A stretch of 64,000 bases of DNA, from positions 2,976,001-3,040,000 of the forward strand of contig NZ_CP094264.1 of NCBI RefSeq assembly GCF_023614235.1, in the 5' to 3' direction. A program made the translations under genes and the position numbers. Shown one piece after another: positions 1 to 8,776 of the stretch. A model generated the notes under the pieces. That model had not been told where the DNA came from. It was given only the letters and a program-made list of their open reading frames with translations, and searched no databases. The first letter of the stretch is position 1, and every line of letters begins with the position of its first letter. The stretch is from Streptomyces sp. MRC013. Its GTDB lineage: Bacteria; Actinomycetota; Actinomycetes; Streptomycetales; Streptomycetaceae.

Positions 1-427
1 TAGCGGCACCCGGCGCCCGAACGGAATGGCGATCAGTTAAGAGACCGCGGCATATGCCATGCAAGGGGAGGGAGTCGGCCATTCCCGCATGAGAAACATC
101 ACGCGGGGAACGCCTTCCACCTGCGGTCCTTACCCCCGGGCCCCCGGGACCGACACCTCCCGGGCACCCGCGGGCCGCGGTCGGCACCGCTCGGGCGCCT
201 GCGGGTTGCGGTCCGTACCGTCCGTGCCCGTGCCGCCGGGCGCCCGCGGGTTACGGTCCATGCGGTCGGGCATGTGCGGGCTGTGGTCCGCGCCGCCGGG
301 TGCCCGCGGTGCGTACCGGTGCCGTCCGGCGTTCCGCCTCCGTCCTGCCCGGGTGTCCGCTCCCGTACCGTCCGGGCGCCCGTCCCCCGCCGTGCGGGTG
401 CGCGTGGTCCGGTCGGTGCGGGGCGGG
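1..427. other. Non-coding stretch with degenerate GC-rich repeats
   Basis: No convincing gene is seen. Positions about 180-330 hold a loose repetition of a motif like GCCCGCGGGTTRCGGTCC, which opens spurious frames on both strands. It lies downstream of the NlpC/P60 gene, whose stop is at 428-430. I see no clear terminator hairpin or tRNA. Confidence 0.5.
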
Positions 428-1486
428 TCACCTGTCCGGGCGGACGACCCCCAGGATCGGCATCGAACCGGCCCCCGCCACCGTGATGTGCCGTCCCGGC
501 CGCGGGGCGTGGACCATCATCCCGTCCCCGATGTACATCCCCACGTGGCTGGCGTCCCCGAAGTAGACGATCAGGTCGCCGGCCCGCATGTCCCGGATCG
601 CCACCCGCGGCAGCAGCCGCCACTGCTCCTGCGACGTGCGCGGGATGCCGCGGCCGGCCGCGCCCCAGGCCCGCTGCGTGAGCCCCGAGCAGTCGTACGC
701 GTCCGGGCCCTCGGTCCCCCACACGTACGGCTTGCCGACCTGTGCCATGGCGAATCCGATGGCCTCCGCGCCCTGCGCGCTCGCGCTGCGGCTGGTCTCC
801 TTCAGGGCACCCGAAGCCAACCATGCCGCCTGCGCGTCCATCTGCGCCTGTCGCTCCAGGTGCCGCAGGCGCTCCCGCTCGGCTGCCTCCAGTTGCGACT
901 CCAGCCTCTCCGCCGCGGCGATCTTCTGGGTTATCAGCTTCTTCGTCTCGGCCTGGCGGACACGGTTCGCCTCCAGGCGGGCCCATTCGACGCTGGCGTC
1001 CCTGGTGTACGTCTCCAGGTCCTCCTGGCCGCGCCGAAGCTCCGCCAGCAGGTCCCTGGTCGCCTTCTGGCCCTGCGCGAGGCGGTCGACGCCCTCCAGG
1101 AACAACCGCGGGTCGTCGGTGAGGACGAGCTTCGCCTCCTCCGGGATCCCGCCGTTGCGGTACTGGGCGCGAGCGGCCGCGCCGGCGCGCCGCTTCAGCC
1201 CGGCGATCCGCTCCCGGCCGTCCACGATCGCCTGGGACAGCTTCGCGATCTCGGCGGACTGCTTCTTCGCCCGCTCCTCCGCGAGGTTGTACGCGTCGGT
1301 CGCGGAGGACGCCTGCCGGTACAGCGCCTCGATCTCCGCGCGCACCTCCTCCAGGCTCCTCCGCGGCTGCTGGGCGCCCGCGCCGGGAGTCGGCGCGGGC
1401 ACGGGCGCGGCGTGGGCCGGCCCGGCGAGAACGGTCAGGGCGCACACAGCGGTGATCGCGATGGTGACGCGACGGCGTCGATTCAC
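428..1486 (-). CDS. Secreted NlpC/P60 (C40) peptidoglycan endopeptidase
   Basis: Predicted exported cell-wall hydrolase of 352 aa that cuts stem peptides of peptidoglycan. The GTG start (1484-1486) is chosen because GGAGGGG lies just upstream and the protein then opens with a signal peptide: a run of Arg, a hydrophobic stretch and an Ala-rich cleavage region. A long charged coiled-coil region (EEVRAEIEALYRQ...) follows, as in RipA/CwlO-type hydrolases. The C-terminal NlpC/P60 domain shows the catalytic Cys in YDCSGLTQRAW, the catalytic His in GDASHVGMYIG and a later HAPRPGR. A longer frame reaches 1654 but would bury the signal peptide. The family assignment is secure; substrate and timing are inferred. 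Confidence 0.9.
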   Translation of the reverse strand: MNRRRRVTIAITAVCALTVLAGPAHAAPVPAPTPGAGAQQPRRSLEEVRAEIEALYRQASSATDAYNLAEERAKKQSAEIAKLSQAIVDGRERIAGLKRRAGAAARAQYRNGGIPEEAKLVLTDDPRLFLEGVDRLAQGQKATRDLLAELRRGQEDLETYTRDASVEWARLEANRVRQAETKKLITQKIAAAERLESQLEAAERERLRHLERQAQMDAQAAWLASGALKETSRSASAQGAEAIGFAMAQVGKPYVWGTEGPDAYDCSGLTQRAWGAAGRGIPRTSQEQWRLLPRVAIRDMRAGDLIVYFGDASHVGMYIGDGMMVHAPRPGRHITVAGAGSMPILGVVRPDR

Positions 1487-1705
1487 AGGCTTCCCCCTCC
1501 GGACGTCGACCGGCCAGGCGGCACCGCACCCCATCTGATTTACCGTCAGTAACCCTCGGTGCCGCTGGCGATCGTGCCATGTCACCGGTGAAAGTAACAG
1601 GGCCGGGAAAGGAGTCCCGGTGGCCTTCCACAGGTTGGAGGCGAGTGGCGCCACCCGGGCGGTCGTCCACAGGGAGGGGTTGCGCCGCCGTGGGGCGCCG
1701 TGCTT

Positions 1706-2524
1706 CTACCGGGACGCCACGGACCATCCCCGCGGGGCCAGCGCGTTCCAGCGCACCGTCAGCTCGCCCTGGCGCCAGCGCCGGTGCCCGTCGGTCAGCG
1801 GCCAGTCCGCCGCCAGGGCCGAGGCCGTCGCGATCCACCGCTGCCGGGCGCCCAGGGAGGCGTACGGGGCGGCCGCCGCCCAGGCCCGGTCGAAGTCCCG
1901 CAGGAACGCGTGGACAGGCTCGCCCGGGACGTTCCGGTGGATCAGCGCCTTGGGGAGCCGCTCCGCCAGATCGGAGGGCCGCTCCAGGGAGCCCAGCCGC
2001 GTGGCGAACGTCACCGTGCGCGGCCCCTCGGGACCGAGCGCCACCCAGACGTGGCGGCGGCCGATCTCGTCGCAGGTGCCCTCCACGAGGAGGCCGCCCC
2101 GCGCCGCGAGCCGCCCGCACAGGCGGCCCCACACGTCCGCGACCCCGTCCTCGTCGTACTGGCGCAGGACGTTCGCCGCGCGGATCAGGTCGACCGGGCC
2201 GTCGACCGGAACCTCGAAGCCGCCGTGCGCGAACGACAGGCCCTCACGCGCGTGGGGCCGGGCGGCGGCCACCCGCGCGGGGTCGATCTCCACCCCCACG
2301 ACCCGGACGCGCGGGTCGGCGTCCCGGCGGAGGCGCTCCAGCAGCTCCACGGCGGTCCAGGGGGCCGCACCGTAACCGAGGTCGACGGCGACCGGCGGGG
2401 CGGCGGAGCGGCGCAGGGCGGCGCCGTGGGCGTCGGCGATCCAGCGGTCCATGCGGCGCAGCCGGTTGGGGTTGGTGGTCCCGCGCGTGGGACTCCCGAC
2501 GGGGCGTGTCATCCGCGGAGCCAT
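1706..2524 (-). CDS. SAM-dependent class I methyltransferase
   Basis: 272 aa. The glycine-rich SAM-binding motif is seen as VDLGYGAAPWTAVELLE, followed by an acidic ribose-binding strand (VVGVEIDPARV) and a DLIRAANVLRQYDEDG segment in the usual motif-II position. The fold is clear but the substrate is not. The ATG at 2522-2524 is chosen because the upstream extension is repeat-derived low-complexity sequence; a second in-frame ATG lies four codons later. It stands alone between the NlpC/P60 gene and the repeat block before mshA. Conserved in Streptomyces as far as I recall, with no defined role. Confidence 0.8.
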   Translation of the reverse strand: MAPRMTRPVGSPTRGTTNPNRLRRMDRWIADAHGAALRRSAAPPVAVDLGYGAAPWTAVELLERLRRDADPRVRVVGVEIDPARVAAARPHAREGLSFAHGGFEVPVDGPVDLIRAANVLRQYDEDGVADVWGRLCGRLAARGGLLVEGTCDEIGRRHVWVALGPEGPRTVTFATRLGSLERPSDLAERLPKALIHRNVPGEPVHAFLRDFDRAWAAAAPYASLGARQRWIATASALAADWPLTDGHRRWRQGELTVRWNALAPRGWSVASR

Positions 2525-2683
2525 GCCCACGAGCGTAGACGCTTCCCGGAGCCTGTCTCCGGGGCCTGTCCCCGGATCGCCCCGGGTTCCGCCGGGAACC
2601 TCGCGGCCGGAGGCGCCCTGCCGGGGGTCCCCTGCGCCGCCGCGGAGGCTCGGCGGAGCCCTGGGAGGCCGTGGCGCCGTCCC

Positions 2684-3184
2684 GGGACTCCGGCACCGTT
2701 CGGGACTCCGGCACCGTTCGGGACTCCGGAGCCGCTCGGTGCCCCCGGCGCCGCCTCGGGCGCTCGACGCCGTCCCGGGGCCCGACGCCGTACCGGAGGT
2801 CCCGGCCCCGTCCGGAGACACGGTCCCGTCCGGAGACACGGTCCCGTCCCGGAGGGCCCGGGCCCGCCCCGTGAACCCCGGTGGCGTACCGACGATCAGG
2901 GCCGTGCCGTGAAGGCTCCGGTGCCGTCTCAGGGCTTCCTGCTGAGTCCCCGGTACGGGGAGTCCGTCCCGCAAGGTTCATCCTTGTCCAGAAAGCGCCT
3001 GATTCGTCCCGGTGGGTTCCGGTACCCGCCCACCGAGCCGGTACCGGCGGCGTTCCCTCCGGAAGGCACCGGGACCCCGGAAGGCGCCGGACTCCCGGAA
3101 GGCACCGGGACCCCGCTGCCCGCCCCCACCCCAACCCTGGGCCCCACCCCTGGGCCCCACCCTTGGGCCCCAACCCTGGGCCCC
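2684..3184. repeat. Cluster of short tandem repeats, mostly 18-bp units
   Basis: Three separate arrays have 18-bp units: GGGACTCCGGCACCGTTC three times at 2684-2737, CCCGTCCGGAGACACGGT twice at 2807-2842, and GGAAGGCACCGGGACCCC three times at 3061-3114 (middle copy diverged). A fourth array of about 13 bp (CCCTGGGCCCCAM) runs through 3132-3184. They fill the 902-bp gap between the methyltransferase and mshA and create long spurious frames on both strands. No gene is supported here. Confidence 0.8.
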
Positions 3185-3320
3185 GATCCGGGAACCCCGA
3201 GGCCCCGGCCCGGTATCCCTGAACTCCGAGCCCCGAAGCCCCCGAAACCCCCCCGAACGCCCAGGCCCCGAAACCCCGACCCACGACCGTCCGCGGCCCG
3301 GCGTAATGAATTGGCAAAGC

Positions 3321-3349
3321 GGAAATGAAAGCCCGTCCCCGCGCTGTTG
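3321..3349 (+). promoter_or_regulatory. Possible SigR-type promoter of mshA
   Basis: GGAAAT at 3321-3326 and GTTG at 3346-3349 resemble the GGAAT / GTT elements of SigR promoters. mshA is, from memory, a SigR target in S. coelicolor. The spacing here is about 20 bp, slightly long for the family, so this is only a candidate. Confidence 0.3.
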
Positions 3350-3426
3350 TGGCGGGGCGGAAGGGCCCGCGGGCCCTGCTCCGCCGTGCCGCCCCGACCC
3401 TGCCCCTGAGCGGAAGGACCGACGAC

Positions 3427-4773
3427 GTGAGCCAGTACGTGTCCCGGTTCGCCGGCACCCTGGTACCGCCGCCCCGGCTCAGGCTGTCCGGACGGCACCG
3501 CCGAGGGCCGCGGCGGGTCGCCATGCTGAGCGTCCACACCTCCCCGCTCCACCAGCCCGGCACCGGCGACGCGGGCGGTATGAACGTCTACATCGTCGAG
3601 CTGGCGAAACGTCTCGCCGCCATCGGCATCGAGGTCGAGGTCTTCACCCGCGCCACCGCGGGCGGCCTGCCCCAGTCCGTCGAGCTCGCCCCCGGCGTCC
3701 TCGTGCGGCACGTCGAGGCCGGCCCGTACGAGGGTCTCAACAAACAGGACCTCCCCGCCCAGCTGTGCGCCTTCACCCACGGCGTCATGCGCGCCTGGGC
3801 CGGCAACCGGCCCGGCCACTACGACCTCGTCCACTCCCACTACTGGCTCAGCGGCCACGTCGGCTGGCTCGCCGCCGAGCGGTGGGGCGCCCCGCTCGTC
3901 CACGCCATGCACACCATGGCCAAGGTCAAGAACGCCGCGCTCGCCGAGGGCGACACCCCCGAGCCCGCCGCCCGCGTCATCGGGGAGACGCAGATAGTCC
4001 GCGCCTCCGACCGGCTGATCGCCAACACCTCCGGCGAGGCCGAGGAGCTGGTCCGCCACTACGACGCCGACCCCGCGAAGGTCGCCGTCGTCCACCCCGG
4101 CGTCAACCTGGACCGCTTCCGTCCCGCCGACGGCCGCGCCGCCGCACGCGCCCGCCTGGGCCTGCCGCAGGACGCCTTCGTCCCCCTCTTCGCCGGCCGC
4201 ATACAGCCGCTCAAGGCCCCCGACGTCCTGCTCCACGCCGTCGCCCGGCTCCTCGACGCCGACCCGTCCCTCCGCCCCCGCACGGTCGTCCCCGTCGTCG
4301 GCGGACCCAGTGGAAGCGGCCTCGCCAAGCCGGAGGGCCTGCAGAAGCTGGCGGCCCGGCTCGGCATCGCCGACGTGGTCCGCTTCCACCCGCCCGTCGC
4401 CCAGCAGGAGCTGGCCGACTGGTTCCGCGCGGCGAGCGTCCTCGTCATGCCCTCCCACAGCGAGTCCTTCGGCCTCGTCGCCATCGAGGCCCAGGCGACC
4501 GGCACGCCCGTCGTGGCGGCCGCGGTCGGCGGCCTGCCGGTGGCCGTGCGGGACGGCGAGACCGGCTTCCTGGTCGAGGGCCACGATCCGGCCGACTACG
4601 CGCGCCTGCTGGCCCGGTTCGCCGCCGACCCGTACCTCACCGGCCGCCTCGGCGACGCCGCCGCGCACCACGCCCGGTCCTTCGGCTGGGACCGGGCCGC
4701 GTCGGCCACCGCCGAGGTGTACGCGGCTGCCGTGCACGAGCGCCGCCGTCGCGTACGCTCGCCCCATGGCTGA
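3427..4773 (+). CDS. mshA: D-inositol-3-phosphate glycosyltransferase MshA
   Basis: Catalyses the first step of mycothiol synthesis: GlcNAc transfer from UDP-GlcNAc to inositol-3-phosphate. 448 aa, normal for the family, with a GT4/GT-B fold. Visible signatures are the N-terminal [19 protein letters not shown] loop, [27 protein letters not shown] and the nucleotide-sugar site [20 protein letters not shown]. The GTG start at 3427 follows GGAAGGA 11 nt upstream and gives the familiar MSQYVSR opening; the frame remains open to 3325. The stop overlaps ybjN by 8 nt, so the two are probably co-transcribed. Confidence 0.95.
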   Translation: MSQYVSRFAGTLVPPPRLRLSGRHRRGPRRVAMLSVHTSPLHQPGTGDAGGMNVYIVELAKRLAAIGIEVEVFTRATAGGLPQSVELAPGVLVRHVEAGPYEGLNKQDLPAQLCAFTHGVMRAWAGNRPGHYDLVHSHYWLSGHVGWLAAERWGAPLVHAMHTMAKVKNAALAEGDTPEPAARVIGETQIVRASDRLIANTSGEAEELVRHYDADPAKVAVVHPGVNLDRFRPADGRAAARARLGLPQDAFVPLFAGRIQPLKAPDVLLHAVARLLDADPSLRPRTVVPVVGGPSGSGLAKPEGLQKLAARLGIADVVRFHPPVAQQELADWFRAASVLVMPSHSESFGLVAIEAQATGTPVVAAAVGGLPVAVRDGETGFLVEGHDPADYARLLARFAADPYLTGRLGDAAAHHARSFGWDRAASATAEVYAAAVHERRRRVRSPHG

Positions 4774-5254
4774 CGCACAGCAGATCATCGAGTCCGCACT
4801 GCGCGACGCCGACCTGGCCTGGGAGTCACCGGAGCCCGGCTCGTACGTCGTCACGCTCCCCGGCACTAAGAAGCTGTCCACCACGCTCTCGCTGCGCCTG
4901 GGCGACCACTCGCTGTCCCTCAACGCCTTCGTCATCCGCCACCCGGAGGAGAACGAGGCGGCCGTCCACCGCTGGCTGCTGGAGCGGAACCTGAAGCTGT
5001 ACGGGGTCGGATACGCCATCGACCCGCTCGGCGACGTCTACCTCACCGGCAAGCTCCCGCTGTCCGCCGTCACGCCCGAGGAGCTGGACCGCCTGATGGG
5101 GTCCGTCCTGGAGGCGGCGGACGGCGCGTTCAACACCCTCCTGGAGATGGGGTTCGCCTCGGCGATCCGCAAGGAGTACGAGTGGCGGGTCTCCCGCGGC
5201 GAGTCCACCCGCAACCTGGACGCCTTCAGCCACCTCACGCAGCCGTCGAAGTGA
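4766..5254 (+). CDS. YbjN-domain protein
   Basis: 162 aa protein of the YbjN family, whose fold resembles type III secretion chaperones. No enzymatic residues are visible. ATG at 4766 overlaps the mshA stop by 8 nt, so translational coupling is likely. The same pairing with mshA occurs in other Streptomyces as I remember. A role in mycothiol metabolism is only suggested by position. Confidence 0.8.
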   Translation: MADAQQIIESALRDADLAWESPEPGSYVVTLPGTKKLSTTLSLRLGDHSLSLNAFVIRHPEENEAAVHRWLLERNLKLYGVGYAIDPLGDVYLTGKLPLSAVTPEELDRLMGSVLEAADGAFNTLLEMGFASAIRKEYEWRVSRGESTRNLDAFSHLTQPSK

Positions 5255-5425
5255 CGCCGTAGCCGGCCGGCCGTATCCGGCGGGCACGCCCGGAGCAGCC
5301 GCCCCCGCCCGCGCCACCGCACGGCCCGGGGCGTACGGCCCCCGGCTTCACCGCACGGCCCGGGGCGTACGGCGCCCCCGCACCCGTACGCCCCCGCGGT
5401 CCCCGTACCGCCGCCCGGCGCGGTC

Positions 5426-6769
5426 TCACACCACCTTGAGCCCGACCCCCTCGACGCCCGTCTTCCCGGCGTCCTCGACGTCCGTCCGCTCGGCGCCCGT
5501 GTCCTCGGGGTCCGCGCCCGCACCGGCCACCGGCTCGGCGTCCGCCCCGGGTCCGTTCAGCGGGCCCCGCAGCAGCGCGTACCCGGCGGCGGCCACCAGG
5601 GCGACGACGGCGCAGCCCAGCCACAGGGCGTCCGGTCCCGGCCCCTCGACGACCCAGCCCGCCGTGACCGGTGCGACGAACCCGCCGACCGACCACGCCA
5701 TCCCCATCACGCCCTGGTACCGGCCCCGGGCGTGGACCGGCGACAGCCGGGCGGTGGCGGCGGCGCTCACCGGGATGTAGACCATCTCGCCGATCGTCCA
5801 CACGACCACGGTCGCCGCGAACGCCAGGGGCGACCCCGCCAACGCCGTCGTGCCCATGCCCACCGCGAACAGCAGCGCCGAGAGGATGAGCAGCGCGGCC
5901 TGTGACCGCCCCTCGGTGATCCGGTTGACGAGCAGCTGGAAACCGACGATGACGACGCCGTTCACCGCGACGACCGCGCCGTACGCGTCCGGTTCCAGCC
6001 CCTCGGCCGTCATGGTCAGCGGCAGGCCTATCCACACGGTGCTGAAGACGGTGCACACGAGCAGGCTCAGCAGCACCAGCGTCCGGAACGGCCCGTCCCG
6101 CAGCACGTCCAGCGTCGTCATCCGGGGCTCGGCGGCACGCTTCCCCTCCGCGCCTTCTGCGTTCGACGGCGCCTCGGGACGGGTCTCCGGCAGCCGTACG
6201 AACACGATCAGCGCGCACAGCACCGTCGCGGCGGCCTCCACCAGGAAGAGCGTCCGGTAACCGAGGAACAGCGCGGCGCCGCCGCCGATCGCGGCGATGG
6301 CGAAGCCCAGGTTGAGCGCCCAGTAGTTCAGGGCGTAGGCCCGCCGCCGGTCGTGCTCCGGCACCTGGTCCGCGATGGTCGCGCCGATGGCGGGCCGCAC
6401 CGACTGCATCGCGACGCCCATCAGCAGCACCACCGCCGCGACCGCCCAGGCGCTGGTCACCACGGCCAGCGCCGCCGCGCACCCGGCGGCCGCCAGGTGC
6501 CCGGCCACCATCGTCGGCCGGCGCCCCCACCGGTCGCTGAGCACGCCGCCCAGCGGCGCCCCGGCGATGCCGCCGAGCCCGTGCAGCGCGACCACGAGCC
6601 CCGCGTACCAGCCGGAGAAACCCAGCTCCTGGGTGAGGAAGAGCGACAGGAACGTCAGGACGAACGCGCCGGTGCGGTTCACCAGCGTCGACAACCACAG
6701 CCACCAGAACCCCCCGGGGAGCCCGGACACCGTACGACGCGCCGAACGTATGAGCGGGATGATGATCAC
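5426..6769 (-). CDS. MFS transporter
   Basis: 447 aa integral membrane protein of the major facilitator superfamily with about 12 hydrophobic segments. The loop 2-3 signature GGVLSDRWGRRPTM is intact. A polar cytoplasmic loop lies near residues 200-220 and the last 40 residues are an acidic Gly/Ala-rich tail. The GTG start at 6769 is preceded by AGGGGGA 7 nt upstream. The substrate cannot be read from sequence; the general type is proton-driven drug or metabolite efflux. It is divergent from gpmA. Confidence 0.88.
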   Translation of the reverse strand: MIIIPLIRSARRTVSGLPGGFWWLWLSTLVNRTGAFVLTFLSLFLTQELGFSGWYAGLVVALHGLGGIAGAPLGGVLSDRWGRRPTMVAGHLAAAGCAAALAVVTSAWAVAAVVLLMGVAMQSVRPAIGATIADQVPEHDRRRAYALNYWALNLGFAIAAIGGGAALFLGYRTLFLVEAAATVLCALIVFVRLPETRPEAPSNAEGAEGKRAAEPRMTTLDVLRDGPFRTLVLLSLLVCTVFSTVWIGLPLTMTAEGLEPDAYGAVVAVNGVVIVGFQLLVNRITEGRSQAALLILSALLFAVGMGTTALAGSPLAFAATVVVWTIGEMVYIPVSAAATARLSPVHARGRYQGVMGMAWSVGGFVAPVTAGWVVEGPGPDALWLGCAVVALVAAAGYALLRGPLNGPGADAEPVAGAGADPEDTGAERTDVEDAGKTGVEGVGLKVV

Positions 6770-6890
6770 GCGGATTCCCCCTGTAAGCGGCCGACTGCCT
6801 ACCTGGAACTTACGAGCCTCACGGCCCGACGGCCAGTGGATTGACGGGGACCGTCAAGCGTCCGGCGTCCGGGGCGTGAAGGGCGTCCAC

Positions 6891-6896
6891 TAACCT
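6891..6896 (+). promoter_or_regulatory. -10 hexamer of gpmA, leaderless type
   Basis: TAACCT is followed by 7 nt and then the gpmA ATG. This spacing places the transcription start at or next to the start codon. The nearest purine-rich stretch (AAGGGCG) is about 20 nt upstream and too far to act as a normal ribosome-binding site. Confidence 0.45.
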
Positions 6897-6903
6897 CGTA
6901 CGC

Positions 6904-7665
6904 ATGGCCGACGCACCGTACAAGCTGATCCTCCTCCGCCACGGCGAGAGCGAGTGGAACGCGAAGAACCTGTTCACCGGCTGGGTGGACGTCAACCTCA
7001 CCGAGAAGGGCGAGAAGGAGGCGGTCCGCGGCGGTGACCTGCTGAAGGACGCCGGCCTGCTTCCCGACGTGCTCCACACGTCGCTGCTGAGGCGCGCGAT
7101 CCGCACCGCGCAGCTCGCCCTGGAGACCGCCGACCGCCACTGGATCCCGGTCCACCGCTCCTGGCGGCTGAACGAGCGGCACTACGGCGCGCTCCAGGGC
7201 AAGGACAAGGCGCAGACGCTCGCCGAGTTCGGCGAGGAGCAGTTCATGCTCTGGCGCCGCTCGTACGACACCCCGCCGCCGGCCCTCGCCGACGACAACG
7301 AGTTCTCCCAGGCCGGCGACGCGCGCTACGCGGCGATCCCGCCGGAGCTGCGCCCCCGCACCGAGTGCCTGAAGGACGTCGTCGCCCGCATGCTGCCGTA
7401 CTGGTACGACGGTGTCGTCCCCGACCTGCTGGCCGGTCGCACGGTCCTGGTGGCCGCCCACGGCAACAGCCTCCGCGCCCTGGTCAAGCACCTGGACGGC
7501 ATCTCCGACACCGACATCGCGGGCCTGAACATCCCGACGGGCATCCCGCTGTACTACGAGCTCGACGCCGACTTCAGGCCGGTCACCCCGGGCGGCAGGT
7601 ACCTCGACCCGGCCGCGGCCGCAGCCGCCATCGAGGCCGTGAGGAACCAGGGAAAGAAGAAGTAA
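6904..7665 (+). CDS. gpmA: 2,3-bisphosphoglycerate-dependent phosphoglycerate mutase
   Basis: Glycolytic and gluconeogenic interconversion of 3- and 2-phosphoglycerate in the cytosol. 253 aa, typical of dPGM. The phosphohistidine motif RHGESEWN is at residues 12-19 (His13), with the family motifs [11 protein letters not shown] and [17 protein letters not shown] carrying the second catalytic His. The ATG at 6904 is the only start that keeps the N-terminal strand. A strong hairpin terminator follows directly. Confidence 0.96.
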   Translation: MADAPYKLILLRHGESEWNAKNLFTGWVDVNLTEKGEKEAVRGGDLLKDAGLLPDVLHTSLLRRAIRTAQLALETADRHWIPVHRSWRLNERHYGALQGKDKAQTLAEFGEEQFMLWRRSYDTPPPALADDNEFSQAGDARYAAIPPELRPRTECLKDVVARMLPYWYDGVVPDLLAGRTVLVAAHGNSLRALVKHLDGISDTDIAGLNIPTGIPLYYELDADFRPVTPGGRYLDPAAAAAAIEAVRNQGKKK

Positions 7666-7678
7666 CCTCCCGCGAACA

Positions 7679-7715
7679 AGCCCCCTGCCTGCGGGGTCTC
7701 CGCGGGGAGGGGGCT
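7679..7715 (+). terminator. Rho-independent-type hairpin after gpmA
   Basis: Arms AGCCCCCT (7679-7686) and AGGGGGCT (7708-7715) enclose a loop that can itself pair. It starts 14 nt after the gpmA stop. No T-run follows, as is common in Streptomyces. Confidence 0.7.
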
Positions 7716-7981
7716 CGGCGCTGTCTCCGGGCCGTCTCGGGGTTGCCTCCGAACTGCCTCGGGGTTGCCCCGGGACGCCGGGTGCGGGGCGGCCCGGGGA
7801 CCCGGGTGCACGGGCTGATCACCCCTGGACCGACCCTGCGAGCCGTCCCTCCCGGTCCGGGGCCGGCTCCGCCGCGCCGCGGCGACCCCCGCCCGCGACC
7901 GGACCGTCCGGCGGCGGTGTGACGAACAACCGGCGCCGACCGCGTGCACCGCGCGGTGCACGCGTGCGCATACTGGTGGAG

Positions 7982-8201
7982 ATGACAGAGCCAGCTGCCC
8001 CGAGGCGTTACCTGCCCACCAGTCCCTTCAAGGCCCCGGTCACGCCCTCACCCAAGCACTTCAGCGTGGGTGACCAGGTGACACGACGTGTACGGCCTCG
8101 GCCGGGTGGTCGGCGTCGAGCACGGAATCGCGGCGCTCGTGGATTTCGGTTCGACGCGAGAGCGGATCGTCAGTCCGTACGCCAAGATGAGCAAGCTGTA
8201 G
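7982..8201 (+). pseudogene. Small CarD-like conserved protein, frameshifted
   Basis: The first frame from ATG 7982 encodes RRYLPTSPFKAPVTP...FSVGDQV. From 8082 a second frame continues sensibly as HDVYGLGRVVGVEHGIAALV...SPYAKMSKL and stops at 8199-8201. Together they make one protein of about 72 aa that resembles a family I remember as intact in other Streptomyces. The YGLGRVVGVE core is like the N-terminal beta-barrel of CarD/TRCF interaction domains. The junction at 8078-8084 looks like one extra base or two missing bases. It may be a sequencing error. An alternative GTG lies at 7976. Confidence 0.6.
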
Positions 8202-8445
8202 CACCGCCGTGCCCCGGCCCCGGCCTGCCGGGTGCCTCCACGACCCAGTGACGAACGGGAGACCCCCATCGACCTCACCGCCGTGTTCTCCGCTCCGGAG
8301 GACGCGCCGCGCTCGGCAACGGCGGCGTCGCCGCCCCCGACGACGGACCTCTTCCGGGCTCCCGATTTCGGGGAGGACGACCCGTCCCCGCCCCCCGCTC
8401 CCCGACGTCACGGCACCCGATCGGCCTCCGAACCACCGGCCTCCG

Positions 8446-8505
8446 AGCCATCGACCTTCGAGCCATCGACCTTCGAGCGATCGGCCTTCGGGCGATCGAC
8501 TCGCG
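8446..8505. repeat. 15-bp tandem repeat
   Basis: Units close to GAGCCATCGACCTTC are repeated about four times with divergence. They lie in the gene-free stretch 8202-8773 before the PucR gene. No coding frame here is convincing. Confidence 0.5.
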
Positions 8506-8576
8506 AACGGCGGAGCGGCGCGGTGAACGACGCCGCCCGCGATCGATCGCGGCGCCCGGCGCGGGCGTCGCGGTGA

Positions 8577-8776
8577 CGCAGACCCCCGGGGGTGACGCAG
8601 ACCCCCTCAGCGGGGATGCGAACCCCTCAGGGGTGACGTAGACCTCTCAGGGGCGACCAGATTCCCCCAGGGGTGACGCAGACCCCCTCGGGAGGTGGCG
8701 CAGCCCCCTCAAGACGACGCGAATCCCCTCGGGGAGCGACGCGGGCTTCTCCAGGGGAGCGGCGCGGGTCCCCTCA
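8577..8776. repeat. Degenerate ~20-bp tandem array
   Basis: About ten head-to-tail copies of a motif like GTGACGCAGACCCCCTCAGG run from 8577 into the stop region of the PucR gene. Unit length varies from 19 to 22 bp. Each unit carries a small CCCCTSAGGGG palindrome at the junction. There are no CRISPR-like unique spacers. Confidence 0.75.

Noticed and set aside
59..1552. 497-codon plus-strand open frame over the NlpC/P60 gene
   Set aside because: It is the antisense shadow of a gene with a signal peptide, ribosome site and catalytic motifs.
8577..8776. CRISPR array
   Set aside because: Units are contiguous and degenerate, with no unique spacers and no cas genes anywhere in the window.
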